Shown: one piece after another, positions 17,958 to 26,342 of the stretch
Layout of the letters: each line of letters begins with the position of its first letter
How positions within the stretch are numbered: position 1 is the first letter of the stretch
Assembly (NCBI RefSeq): GCF_019749375.1
Contig: NZ_JACWFE010000001.1
Coordinates: 248,001-312,000, forward strand
Reading direction: 5' to 3'
Source of the DNA: Bacillus sp. S/N-304-OC-R1
Lineage (GTDB): Bacteria; Bacillota; Bacilli; Bacillales; Cytobacillaceae
DNA: 64,000 nt
The notes under the pieces: generated by a model
Seen by the model: only the letters and a program-made list of their open reading frames with translations
What the model was told of the DNA's origin: nothing
Databases searched by the model: none
Position numbers and translations under genes: made by a program

Positions 17958-19103
17958 ATGAAGGTTTTAAAATGGATTATTATCACTATTATCCTATTAT
18001 TAATGTTATTTATGGGGTTTGCAGCACCGCTAGCTTTTATTGGTATGGCTGTATTTTTAATCGGTTTATTCCTATCCAGCCAAAAGAAAAAAGGGAACAC
18101 TCTTGTTAAAAAACCTGGTTTTATTACGGCGATCGGGTTTATTTTATTTTTAATTTTAGGAGCATCCACAGCTGATACAACCAATACGGCAGAGAAATCC
18201 GAAGGAACAAAAGTAGCGGATACTCAAACAGAGAAGATCAAAGCGGAAAAGGAAGCAGCTGAAAAGGCAAAAAAAGAAGCGGAAGAAAAAGCGAAAGCCG
18301 AAGCAGATGCTAAAGCAGAAGCAGAACGACTTGAAATAGAAAAACAGGAAGCCTCTCAAAAAGAGAAAGAGGAACAAATTAGCAAGCTAGGATTGGAGCT
18401 TGTAACCATTAGCAGAGTTGTGGATGGAGATACTGTTCAAACATCAGATGGCAGAAAAATTCGCTTAGTTGGTGTCAACACACCCGAATCGACGACTCGA
18501 ACTGAAGTATACGGCAAGGAAGCAAGCAACTACACAACCTCCAAGCTAGAAGGGAAACAAGTATACTTACAAAAAGACGTTTCTGAAACAGATCGATATG
18601 CTCGATACCTACGAATTATATGGCTTGATATTCCAAGCGATGATTTGAACGAAAATGAGATTCGAACAAAAATGTTTAACGCGGACCTTGTAATAAATGG
18701 CTATGCCGAACCATCTACTTACCCGCCAGACGTCAAATACAGCGATTATTTTGTCAAATTCGCTCGTGAGGCAAGAGATAAAAATACAGGCTTGTGGGCA
18801 TTTGGTGATGAAGGCACGACTAAAGGAGATTTGGATTCCAAGCCAGTGGCAGCCAGCAACAGCAGCAGTTCAACATCAGCTTCATCTAATAGCGGAAAAA
18901 CGAGCAATTCAAATTCAAGCTCAAATTCTAGTTCAAGTTCAAATTCTGGAACAACATCTACTGCCCCTGTCAGCAGAGGCAGCGAATACTATAAAAACTG
19001 CACGGAATTAAGAAAAGTTTATCCAAATGGGGTTCCAGCGGATCATCCTGCATATGCATCCCGACTTGATCGAGATAAGGATAACTGGGCTTGTGAGAGG
19101 TAA
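17958..19103 (+). CDS. Membrane-anchored thermonuclease with Excalibur domain
   Basis: Mosaic protein of 381 residues. Residues 1-75 contain two to three hydrophobic segments; 80-140 is an alanine, lysine and glutamate-rich helix; 145-275 is a staphylococcal-nuclease domain with VVDGDTVQTSDGRKIRLVGVNTPE and DRYARYLR carrying the expected acidic and arginine residues; 285-340 is a serine, asparagine and threonine linker; and 345-381 is an Excalibur domain ending in DRDKDNWACE, a calcium-binding-type motif. This fits a surface nuclease with a calcium-dependent tail. The ATG has a purine-rich site (GGGAGAGGAAG) upstream. It may act in nucleotide scavenging; there are no functional neighbours. 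Confidence 0.85.
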   Translation: MKVLKWIIITIILLLMLFMGFAAPLAFIGMAVFLIGLFLSSQKKKGNTLVKKPGFITAIGFILFLILGASTADTTNTAEKSEGTKVADTQTEKIKAEKEAAEKAKKEAEEKAKAEADAKAEAERLEIEKQEASQKEKEEQISKLGLELVTISRVVDGDTVQTSDGRKIRLVGVNTPESTTRTEVYGKEASNYTTSKLEGKQVYLQKDVSETDRYARYLRIIWLDIPSDDLNENEIRTKMFNADLVINGYAEPSTYPPDVKYSDYFVKFAREARDKNTGLWAFGDEGTTKGDLDSKPVAASNSSSSTSASSNSGKTSNSNSSSNSSSSSNSGTTSTAPVSRGSEYYKNCTELRKVYPNGVPADHPAYASRLDRDKDNWACER

Positions 19104-19118
19104 ACAAGAGACAAATTG

Positions 19119-19147
19119 CACTTGGGGAAATCCCCAGGTGTATTTTT
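19119..19147 (+). terminator. Nuclease gene terminator
   Basis: Stem cacttgggg / ccccaggtg with an AAAT loop (one G-T pair), followed by TATTTTTAT. Confidence 0.8.
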
Positions 19148-19202
19148 ATGATGAGTGCATTCGCTTTATTTATTAAATAGTAAAAACCATTTATATAATG
19201 TG

Positions 19203-19230
19203 AAAAAAGCTTCCCACAATTGTGAGAAGC
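19203..19230 (-). terminator. mqo terminator
   Basis: gcttcccaca pairs with tgtgagaagc; on the minus strand the stem is followed by TTTTTTCAC. It lies about 90 bases past the mqo stop. Confidence 0.75.
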
Positions 19231-19321
19231 CCTTCGTCTATAAAATAGGAGAACTCTTAATCTACTTAAATTAACCTTTTAGCTATTACACTTAGTTACA
19301 ACTTCAAAAATTCAAACCTTC

Positions 19322-20863
19322 TTAATAAGAACCTTGCCCCGCCATCTCTAACTCTTTTTCACTCTTTTCACTGCTCTCGCTTAATCCAAGCGCCTTATCA
19401 GTTGAAGCATGAATTTCATTGAATAGATCTGGATTTTCAGCTAGTTTTATGCCGTAAGAAGGAATCATTTCTTTGATTTTTGATTCCCATTCAGGTAATT
19501 GTTCCGGGAAGCATTTTTTGATTACTTGCAGCATGACGTGAACGGCTGTAGAAGCACCTGGAGATGCGCCAAGCAATGCAGCAACGGAGCCATCAGCTGC
19601 ACTTACCACTTCAGTACCGAATTGAAGTGTTCCCATACCTGCTTCTGTATCTTTAATAACCTGTACACGTTGACCTGCTACGACGATATCCCAGTCTTCG
19701 CTTTTGGCGTTTGGAACAAATTCGCGTAATTCTTCGATGCGTTTTTCTTTAGATAACATAACTTGCCCAATCAAGTATTTTGTTAAGGACATATTTTTTG
19801 CTCCTGCTGCTAACATCGTGAAAACATTATTAGGCTTTACAGAAGCGATTAAATCCATATTTGAACCTGTTTTTAAGAATTTTGGCGAGAAGCCCGCAAA
19901 TGGCCCAAATAGTAAAGATTTTTTATTATCAATATATCGAGTATCAAGATGCGGTACAGACATTGGTGGGGCACCAACCGCAGCTTTACCATATACTTTT
20001 GCATGATGCTGTTCTACAATTTCTGGATTGTTGCATACTAGGAATAGTCCGCTAACAGGGAATCCTCCGATATGCTTACTTTCAGGAATACCTGTTTTTT
20101 GTAATAATGGAAGACTTCCGCCACCACCGCCGATAAATACAAATTTTGCTGTATGGCGTTCAATTTGACCAGTTTCCATATTCCAGATTTTTAATTCCCA
20201 TAAACCGTCACTAGTACGCTTAATATCTTCAACTTGATGTTCATAGTTGATCTCAACATTTTTATTATTTAAGTGATCAAATAACATACGAGTTAATGCG
20301 CCGAAGTTGACATCTGTTCCAGAGTCAATTTTTGTTGCTGCAATAGGTTGAGCAGATGTGCGGCCATTCATTATAACCGGTATCCATTCTTTAAGTTTCT
20401 CTGGGTTATCTGAAAACTCCATTCCTTGGAACAACGGATTATTTGAAAGTGCTTCAAAGCGTTTTTTTAGGAATTTAACATTATCTTCTCCTTGTACTAA
20501 ACTCATATGAGGCAATGGCATAATAAAGTCTTGTGGATTACGGATTAGATTGCTGTTAACAAGATAAGACCAAAATTGTCTTGAAATCTGGAATTGTTCA
20601 TTGACATTGATTGCCTTAGATATATCAATAGAGCCGTCAGATCTTTCAGGAGTATAATTGAGCTCGCATAGTGCAGCATGGCCTGTACCAGCGTTATTCC
20701 ACTCATTAGAGCTTTCCTCTCCTGATTTATCCAGCTTCTCAAACACTTTAATATCCCAGTCGGGTGCTAATTCCTTCAGAAGTGTACCTAATGTTGCACT
20801 CATAATTCCGGCACCAATTAAGATAACGTCTGTACTAGTTTGTCTGTTGCTCATATTTCCCAT
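19322..20863 (-). CDS. mqo: Malate:quinone oxidoreductase
   Basis: An FAD-dependent membrane-associated enzyme of 513 residues that oxidises malate to oxaloacetate with direct electron transfer to quinone. The N-terminal dinucleotide fold reads [14 protein letters not shown], then [32 protein letters not shown], typical of Mqo; [15 protein letters not shown] and the C-terminal [14 protein letters not shown] complete the picture. Length is standard. The start at 20863 has AGGGG upstream; an ATG three codons later (20854) is also possible. The upstream leader is unusually GC-rich and foldable. Confidence 0.93.
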   Translation of the reverse strand: MGNMSNRQTSTDVILIGAGIMSATLGTLLKELAPDWDIKVFEKLDKSGEESSNEWNNAGTGHAALCELNYTPERSDGSIDISKAINVNEQFQISRQFWSYLVNSNLIRNPQDFIMPLPHMSLVQGEDNVKFLKKRFEALSNNPLFQGMEFSDNPEKLKEWIPVIMNGRTSAQPIAATKIDSGTDVNFGALTRMLFDHLNNKNVEINYEHQVEDIKRTSDGLWELKIWNMETGQIERHTAKFVFIGGGGGSLPLLQKTGIPESKHIGGFPVSGLFLVCNNPEIVEQHHAKVYGKAAVGAPPMSVPHLDTRYIDNKKSLLFGPFAGFSPKFLKTGSNMDLIASVKPNNVFTMLAAGAKNMSLTKYLIGQVMLSKEKRIEELREFVPNAKSEDWDIVVAGQRVQVIKDTEAGMGTLQFGTEVVSAADGSVAALLGASPGASTAVHVMLQVIKKCFPEQLPEWESKIKEMIPSYGIKLAENPDLFNEIHASTDKALGLSESSEKSEKELEMAGQGSY

Positions 20864-20871
20864 CCTTATCC

Positions 20872-20945
20872 CCTAAGTTTGCAGCAAGGATTAGGCGCTC
20901 CTGCTTTGGTGATACAGCAAGCCAGGGCACGACCTAGTCATACAC
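20872..20945 (-). promoter_or_regulatory. Foldable GC-rich leader upstream of mqo
   Basis: The stretch directly before mqo is much richer in G and C than its surroundings. Within it AGCAGGA pairs with TCCTTGCT (one bulge), and GGTG/CACC ends can close an upstream stem. It does not match a riboswitch class I can name, so the role is open. Confidence 0.3.
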
Positions 20946-21070
20946 CTTTTCTGCATTATTCTTAATCTTTTTATAGTATAACACATTTTACATTTAGTAT
21001 ATCATTATTATTTATTGATTTAAATATCTACTAATATATAAAAACTCTAAAAGTTGGAAAAATTAAAAGG

Positions 21071-21154
21071 TATTCCCACAAGCGCCAGTAACACACAAAA
21101 ACCAAGGCCCTAACCAAGCATATTTGCAACGGTTGAGGCATTGGCTTGCCGATA
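21071..21154 (-). repeat. Structured palindromic element downstream of selC
   Basis: A 14-base arm (21102-21115, ccaaggccctaacc) pairs with 21131-21144 (ggttgaggcattgg) with two mismatches and one wobble. Outer short arms CAAG/CTTG and GTAT/ATAC extend it to 21071-21154. On the minus strand the main stem is followed by TTTTTGTG, so it could end the tRNA(Sec) transcript. Its size and composition also fit a dispersed palindromic repeat. Confidence 0.45.
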
Positions 21155-21259
21155 CTAAAAATGAAAAAACAAAACATTTGAATACTATACTCTATAATAT
21201 TGCTAATTATTGAATTGTTGCAAGTAATTAATAAATCTCTAATTCACTAAAATTTATCC

Positions 21260-21356
21260 TGGCGGGACTGCCTAGGAATCGAACCCAGCTGACCTGGCAC
21301 GCAGGTCACAGATAGTTTTGAAGACTACGGAGGACACCAGTACCCCATTCAGCCCC
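21260..21356 (-). tRNA. selC: Selenocysteine tRNA, anticodon UCA
   Basis: The minus strand folds into a 97-nt tRNA(Sec). Acceptor GGGGCTG pairs with CAGTCCC before the discriminator G and an encoded CCA; the anticodon stem GTAGT/ACTAT closes the loop CTTCAAA with anticodon TCA (21321-21319); the variable arm is long (GACCTG/CAGGTC around CGTG); the T-arm is CTGGG TTCGATT CCTAG. The eighth acceptor position is an A-G mismatch, otherwise the structure matches bacterial tRNA(Sec). With SelB at 3824-5713 this shows UGA recoding capacity. It is transcribed away from the divergent yneK gene. Confidence 0.95.
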
Positions 21357-21500
21357 ACTTATTGACAAGTATTATTATAGTACCAAAAGGTCTATTGGGC
21401 AAGAGGTTCAACTTCCCCTTTCCAGATATCACTTAACTTGTCTGAAAACTGCCAACGGTTTATAATAAATGAAGGAATAATAATTTGTAGGTGAATTTGC

Positions 21501-21932
21501 ATGACTCAACTTGAAGGCTGGTTTTTATGGTTTATTTTATTCTGGGTTGTTGTTTTGAGTGGATCTATGGCCATCGGCGGCTTTTTCATGTTTCGGAAGT
21601 TCTTGAAAAAAATGCCGAAGGAAGACGGCAAATCAGATATGGATTGGGAAGAATATTATGTAAATGAATCGAGACATCTTTGGACACAGGAGGTAAAGGA
21701 CTTGCTTGAGGAATTAGTAAGCCCAGTTCCTGAATTGTTCCGAGATGTAGCGCGTCATAAAATTGCCGGTAAAATTGGCGAGCTTGCATTAAAAGAGAAA
21801 GTTTCTTCTATCGATCGTGATTTAGTTATTCGCGGATACATAATGGCCACTCCCAAAAGAGACCATAAATTTCTTAAAAAAAGACTAATTGAAAAAGAAA
21901 TCAATATGACTCCATATGAGCATTTATTTTAG
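21501..21932 (+). CDS. yneK: DUF2621 protein (YneK)
   Basis: A 143-residue protein with one N-terminal membrane helix (about 8-30) and a cytoplasmic acidic and basic domain containing DMDWEEYYVNESRHLW and PVPELFRDVARHKIAGKIG, which match the conserved Bacillus YneK/DUF2621 family. The function is not known. Its position beside ccdC, convergent across a shared terminator, is the same as in B. subtilis. No strong ribosome site is seen before the ATG. Confidence 0.85.
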   Translation: MTQLEGWFLWFILFWVVVLSGSMAIGGFFMFRKFLKKMPKEDGKSDMDWEEYYVNESRHLWTQEVKDLLEELVSPVPELFRDVARHKIAGKIGELALKEKVSSIDRDLVIRGYIMATPKRDHKFLKKRLIEKEINMTPYEHLF

Positions 21933-21966
21933 ATGCAACCGATATCAGAAGTAGCTTTTTCAATAC

Positions 21967-22002
21967 AAAATGCCACTAATATCGTAAGATCAGTGGCATT
22001 TT
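21967..22002. terminator. Bidirectional terminator between yneK and ccdC
   Basis: Perfect stem aaaatgccact / agtggcatttt with T-tracts on both strands between convergent genes. Confidence 0.9.
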
Positions 22003-22016
22003 TTGTTATTCATGTA

Positions 22017-22481
22017 TTAACTTAGTTGACGCTGTAATTTACGGAAGTCCATATACATCGCAATTCTCCACGGGACAATCATCCCAAAGGCTAAGATCCA
22101 AAACATACCGCCAAGCTGTCCAACATGAATGGAAGAGCTCAAAATTAATTTGGCGATAATTCTAATGATAAGCAAACCAATCAAAATAAAGACAAATGCT
22201 TTTGAGCGCTTTAAGTATATTTGATTTTCCCTAATTTCAAACTTAGAAGTTTTAACCAGCAAAATGGAAAATAGCATCCCTACTAAAGCCGCTTCTAAGA
22301 TTTCTAGAGGTGTTACTCTGAAATAAGGAAAAATGAACATCAGAGCTCCGGTACTCATGAATATTGGCGGTAAAATAATTTTTTTTGCAGATGCCGGCTT
22401 TTTAGCCGCCTTCATACGGACAAACATGACAAACACAGCCATTAAAGCGGCTCCAACTGATGAAATAATAACCATGTCCAT
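22017..22481 (-). CDS. ccdC: Cytochrome c biogenesis protein CcdC
   Basis: A 154-residue membrane protein with about five hydrophobic segments and the motifs PPIFMSTGALMFIFPYFR and GMLFSILLVKTSKFEIRENQIYLKRSKAF, as in B. subtilis CcdC (YneJ). It lies next to yneI and ccdA as in that species. CcdC is conserved with the cytochrome c maturation genes, although in B. subtilis it is dispensable for the process. The ATG is at 22481. Confidence 0.88.
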   Translation of the reverse strand: MDMVIISSVGAALMAVFVMFVRMKAAKKPASAKKIILPPIFMSTGALMFIFPYFRVTPLEILEAALVGMLFSILLVKTSKFEIRENQIYLKRSKAFVFILIGLLIIRIIAKLILSSSIHVGQLGGMFWILAFGMIVPWRIAMYMDFRKLQRQLS

Positions 22482-22549
22482 AGTTTTACATCCCTTATCC
22501 TTAGATTTTCAACATTTATTATATAGCAATAGTATCAATAAAGAAATGT

Positions 22550-22622
22550 TAAAGAATAAAAGCTGCCTTAAGTCAGATTCCTGCAAGGTTTATCCTGCTA
22601 TTTGAATCCACCCAAGTCAGCC
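22550..22622 (-). terminator. Long structured terminator after yneI
   Basis: On the minus strand GCTGACTT pairs with AAGGCAGC (one mismatch), enclosing nested stems GGATTC/GAATC and GCAGG/CCTTGC, and the outer stem is followed by TTTTATTCTTT. This fits a large intrinsic terminator or attenuator between yneI and ccdC. Confidence 0.5.
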
Positions 22623-22632
22623 CCCATAAAGC

Positions 22633-22992
22633 TTAACTTAATACTCGATTTACAGCTTCTAAAACGCGCCCTTCATCAAAAGGCTTAACGATAAAATCCT
22701 TTGCCCCTGACTCAATCGCCTCGACAACCATTTTTTGTTGCCCCATTGCAGAACACATAATGACCTTAGCACTTGGATATTTTCCTTTAATTTCTTTAAC
22801 CGCTTCCAGCCCGCTCATTTCAGGCATTGTAATATCCATTGTAACCAGATCCGGCAATAATTTTTCATATAATTGAACTGCCTCGAGTCCTGTTTCCCCT
22901 TCACCAACAATTTCATGGTTTGCCTTTTTTAAAATGTTTGATAAAGTAATTCTCATAAATTTTGCATCATCTACAATTAGTATTTTTGCCAT
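22633..22992 (-). CDS. yneI: Single-domain response regulator YneI (CheY-like)
   Basis: A 119-residue receiver domain without an output domain. The acidic pair is Asp8-Asp9 (VDDAKF), the phospho-acceptor Asp53 (VTMDITMP), the switch serine Ser81 (CSAMGQ) and the lysine Lys103 (FIVKPF). It is the counterpart of B. subtilis YneI, encoded between ccdA and ccdC. The partner kinase is not known. A second, similar receiver lies at 45404-45763 under riboswitch control. Confidence 0.92.
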   Translation of the reverse strand: MAKILIVDDAKFMRITLSNILKKANHEIVGEGETGLEAVQLYEKLLPDLVTMDITMPEMSGLEAVKEIKGKYPSAKVIMCSAMGQQKMVVEAIESGAKDFIVKPFDEGRVLEAVNRVLS

Positions 22993-23219
22993 CGCTGTTT
23001 CCCCCTGACAACTGCATCGGAAGTTAAATCCATATATTTAATAGAATTTAATTATTATGATAGATTTACTAGTTGTTTCTTTATACTAAGAAAGAATATA
23101 TTATACAATATATCTAAAATTTTGTGAAATTTCAATTTAAAGAACCCGACAAATTTCGCCTATTTATATTAATCCCTTCAATCTATCAAGTCAAATAAAA
23201 AATTTTCATTCGATTTCTA

Positions 23220-23927
23220 TTAAAAACCAGTAAAATCTCCGAATAGTCCTTGAAATACAGCAATGATTTTTGTCATCCAGTCAAAGAACAAAATAACTCC
23301 CATTACCATCATAATATAGCCGCCAGCTTGCATAAATCTTATGCTATTCTTGCGAATCCATTTCAGATTTCCAATAAAGAAAGAGAGAATAAAGAACGGT
23401 ACGGCAAAGCCTAGTATGTAAGCAATCATATAAACCATTGCCGAGTTAGGATTTGTTGCACCTAGAGAAACAACTGCTCCCAATATAGGACCCATACACG
23501 GCGTCCAACCTGCTGCAAACGCCATTCCGATAAGAATGGACCCAAGAAGACCAGATGGGCGATTTTTGAATTCGAATCTTCTTTCTTTTATGAGGAATTC
23601 CGGTTTGATGATTCCGACAACCATTAAACCAAAGAAAAAGATAAAGATGGCTCCAATTTGCCTGATTAAATCTTGGTAATCAGCAAAGAATCTCCCAAAA
23701 ATAGAAGTCCCGAACCCAAGTGCAATAAAAATTAAAGAAAAACCAATTAAGAAAAACAATGTATGGAGCATACTCCGTCTTTGAAGCATAGCATTTTCCT
23801 CTTTAATTTCTCCAACAGACATTCCTGTTATATAAGATAAAAATGCAGGGTACAACGGTAAACAGCATGGAGAAATAAAGCTTAAAAATCCCGCTCCTAG
23901 CGCAATGAACACATTTAAGTCAGTCAT
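23220..23927 (-). CDS. ccdA: Cytochrome c biogenesis protein CcdA
   Basis: A 235-residue DsbD/CcdA-type membrane protein with six helices. [20 protein letters not shown] (helix 1) and [13 protein letters not shown] (helix 4) contain the proline-flanked cysteines that carry electrons from cytoplasmic thioredoxin to the outside, here for reduction of apocytochrome c (and, in B. subtilis, for spore maturation through StoA). The ATG is at 23927. It stands divergent from the Spo0E-like gene ynzD, as in B. subtilis. Confidence 0.93.
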   Translation of the reverse strand: MTDLNVFIALGAGFLSFISPCCLPLYPAFLSYITGMSVGEIKEENAMLQRRSMLHTLFFLIGFSLIFIALGFGTSIFGRFFADYQDLIRQIGAIFIFFFGLMVVGIIKPEFLIKERRFEFKNRPSGLLGSILIGMAFAAGWTPCMGPILGAVVSLGATNPNSAMVYMIAYILGFAVPFFILSFFIGNLKWIRKNSIRFMQAGGYIMMVMGVILFFDWMTKIIAVFQGLFGDFTGF

Positions 23928-24298
23928 CTAAACATCTCCTGTTCAAAACGATTCAATCTTCATTCTAACAAATGTTATTATCAAATGATAATGTTTAGTT
24001 TTGAACAATTTGTGACCTTAACTTTAAAATCATAGGATATTTTTGTCAATCCATATAATTTATTTTTTTAGACAAGTTTCTTTTGAATTTATTCCCAAAA
24101 TTCGCTATACTATAGCATATGTTAACAAATTTTGTTCCAATCTATCATGATTTTACATGTTTGTAGTGTTTTGGCTGATATATGGATTTACAGCATTTTA
24201 ATATGATATAAGAATAAATTATATTTAATTTTTAATAAATAGTAGCTCTTAAGAAAAGAGCTATCATTTTTAAAAATGATTTGAAAGGATAACTTGAC
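23928..24298. other. Divergent ccdA-ynzD intergenic region
   Basis: A 371-base AT-rich region without protein genes. It holds a SigA promoter for ynzD (24083-24111), then in the long ynzD leader a hairpin tagctctt / aagagcta (24242-24262) and a perfect palindrome atcatttttaaaaatgat. Confidence 0.55.
24083..24111 (+). promoter_or_regulatory. SigA promoter upstream of ynzD
   Basis: TTGAAT (24083-24088) and TATACT (24106-24111) with a 17-base spacer, about 190 bases before the ynzD start. Confidence 0.6.
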
Positions 24299-24469
24299 GT
24301 GTCTAACAAAGATTTACTTAATTTGATTGAACAAAAAAGGCTTGAACTCATAAAAGTGGCGATGAAAAATGGCTTAGCTTCTAGTATAGCCGTTAGATAT
24401 AGCCAAGAACTAGATCATTTGCTCAATGAGTATCAGCAAAAATACAGCCAAAAAGTACTTTCCCATTAA
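24299..24469 (+). CDS. ynzD: Spo0E-family aspartyl-phosphate phosphatase (YnzD-like)
   Basis: A 56-residue frame from GTG at 24299 to TAA at 24469. It has the two-helix hairpin of the Spo0E family (IEQKRLELIKVAMKNG, then SIAVRYSQELDHLLNEYQ) with the signature SQELD, whose aspartate is needed to dephosphorylate Spo0A-P. Such proteins delay sporulation. AAAGGA lies ten bases before the GTG. Its position between yneF and ccdA corresponds to ynzD of B. subtilis. Confidence 0.88.
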   Translation: MSNKDLLNLIEQKRLELIKVAMKNGLASSIAVRYSQELDHLLNEYQQKYSQKVLSH

Positions 24470-24512
24470 AAAAACCAGCCTAGGTAAAATACCAAAGCTG
24501 GATTTTCTTTTT
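24470..24512. terminator. Bidirectional terminator between ynzD and ABC exporter genes
   Basis: Stem ccagc / gctgg (24475-24501) with an inner ggta/tacc pairing; T-rich tracts flank it on both strands, just after both convergent stops. Confidence 0.75.
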
Positions 24513-24547
24513 TGTAAGGCTTTTCATTGGTTTGACATTATTGAGTC

Positions 24548-26338
24548 TTAAACAGCATCTCCAACCTTTTCGGCTGAGCTATTTTGCAATAAGTACATTT
24601 TATGATAGAGACCCCTTTTTGCCAGAAGCTCCTGATGATTCCCTCGTTCGACGATTTCACCCTGATGAAGGACTAGGATTAATTCAGCATCCTGAATCGT
24701 AGAAAGGCGATGAGCAATTGCGATTGTGGTTCTGCCCTTTCGCATTTTTTCTAAGGCAACTTGAATCGCCTCTTCTGTCTCTGTATCAATATTCGCTGTT
24801 GCTTCATCCAAAACTAATATTTTTGGATTTGCAGCAATGGTCCTTGCGAAAGCGATCAGCTGCCGCTGTCCACTTGAGAAGGTTGAGCCCCGTTCTACAA
24901 CTTGATGACTATAGCCATCCTCTAATTTCTCAATAAATGTATGGGCTTGCACAAATTGGGCTGCTTCCTCGATTTCCGAATCACTTAACACATCATGATG
25001 GAGACGAATATTATCTTTAATCGTCCCGTAGAATAAGAATGGATCTTGAAGGACTAACCCCATTTTCTTTCTAAGCTCATCCTTGCCATATGATTTTATA
25101 GACTCGCCGTCTATTATAATATCCCCTCTTTCGAATTCATAAAACCTCATTAACAGGTTAATAATGGAGCTCTTTCCGCTTCCAGTATGTCCAACTAGAG
25201 CTACGGTTTCTCCAGGTTTGGCAGTGAAGGATATATTCTTTAAAATGTCTCTCTCACCATCATAAGAAAAACTTACATTCCGAAATTCTACTTCCCCTTT
25301 GCTAATCCGAGTATTAGCACTCTCTTTCTGTTCCGGTGCAAGCTCTTGATCATCAATAAGCTTAAATACTCTCGATGCAGCCACAATTGCCTGCTGATAC
25401 ATAGAGAGCCTCATCATCATCTGATTCACCGGCTCAAAGAATCGATCTAAATAGCTAATGAATGCATATATGACCCCGATTTCTATCGGACTATTAAAGG
25501 AATTAATTCCGAAAAAGCTTAAAATAATAATCATCGCAAAAACATATACTAAATCAATGGCTGGTCTTAGTAACAGGCTATCAACTTTAATATTTTTCAT
25601 TCCCGCCTGATAGTGTCCTTCATTAATGTCTCCAAATTCTTTTCGCAGCCGGTTTTCCTGCCTGAAGACTTGTATCATGGCCATCCCCTGCAAAGACTCG
25701 CTTAGTTTTGCATTAAGCTGGCTTAGCCGCTCTCTCATATCCTGATAAAATAATGAACTATATTTTCTATAGGCTCGCATAATGAAAAACAAGATTGGGA
25801 GAATAATTAAGCAAAATAATGCAAGCTTTACATTTAAAATAAACATAGCTATGAATATTCCAACTAGAAGGAATGCGCCTTGAATAAATGTCACGATCAC
25901 ACTGACAAACATATCCTTAATGGCTTCTGTGTCATTTGTAACCCTTGAGACTATGCTTCCGGCAGGCGTCTTATCGAAAAACTTCAATCCAAGCTGCTGT
26001 ACCTTTGTAAATACGTCTACACGGAGTTGCTGAATAATTTTTAAGGCGATCTCCTGAAATTTAAGCAATTGAAAATATGAGACTAGCACATTCATAATCT
26101 GAATTCCAATGAATGCCGCTCCTAACGCAAACAGAGGTTCAAATTCAAGGTTAAGTGGTCTTAAATGGTCATCTATAAAAATCTTTATCAAAATCGGCCC
26201 AAAAATATCCCCACCTGTTGTTAGCAATAACAATCCGAAGGCTAGGATCATTGTTTTAATATGGGGCTTTGTATAGGAAAGAAGACGAAACAGTATTTTA
26301 CGCTGTTCCTTCCCTTTTATTTCTTTAATTTCATCCAT
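24548..26338 (-). CDS. ABC exporter half-transporter, catalytic partner (YheH/BmrD-like)
   Basis: A 596-residue half-transporter: six-helix membrane domain (about 25-320) and a nucleotide-binding domain with Walker A GHTGSGKSS, a signature that departs from consensus (FSSGQRQ), Walker B LVLDEATANID with the catalytic glutamate, and the switch histidine in IAHRLST. It lies four bases downstream of a second half-transporter gene, so the two are translated together and should form a heterodimer, as in the B. subtilis YheIH (BmrCD) multidrug pump. Substrate unknown. This pair is not part of the B. subtilis order at this place. Confidence 0.88.
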   Translation of the reverse strand: MDEIKEIKGKEQRKILFRLLSYTKPHIKTMILAFGLLLLTTGGDIFGPILIKIFIDDHLRPLNLEFEPLFALGAAFIGIQIMNVLVSYFQLLKFQEIALKIIQQLRVDVFTKVQQLGLKFFDKTPAGSIVSRVTNDTEAIKDMFVSVIVTFIQGAFLLVGIFIAMFILNVKLALFCLIILPILFFIMRAYRKYSSLFYQDMRERLSQLNAKLSESLQGMAMIQVFRQENRLRKEFGDINEGHYQAGMKNIKVDSLLLRPAIDLVYVFAMIIILSFFGINSFNSPIEIGVIYAFISYLDRFFEPVNQMMMRLSMYQQAIVAASRVFKLIDDQELAPEQKESANTRISKGEVEFRNVSFSYDGERDILKNISFTAKPGETVALVGHTGSGKSSIINLLMRFYEFERGDIIIDGESIKSYGKDELRKKMGLVLQDPFLFYGTIKDNIRLHHDVLSDSEIEEAAQFVQAHTFIEKLEDGYSHQVVERGSTFSSGQRQLIAFARTIAANPKILVLDEATANIDTETEEAIQVALEKMRKGRTTIAIAHRLSTIQDAELILVLHQGEIVERGNHQELLAKRGLYHKMYLLQNSSAEKVGDAV

Positions 26339-26342
26339 TATC

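Larger units (their letters stand above)
20864..21259. other. Intergenic region between mqo and selC
   Basis: A 396-base gap with two structured stretches: the GC-rich mqo leader (about 20870-20945) and a long imperfect hairpin element at 21071-21154. Between and after them the sequence is plain AT-rich DNA. No protein gene is supported. Confidence 0.5.
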
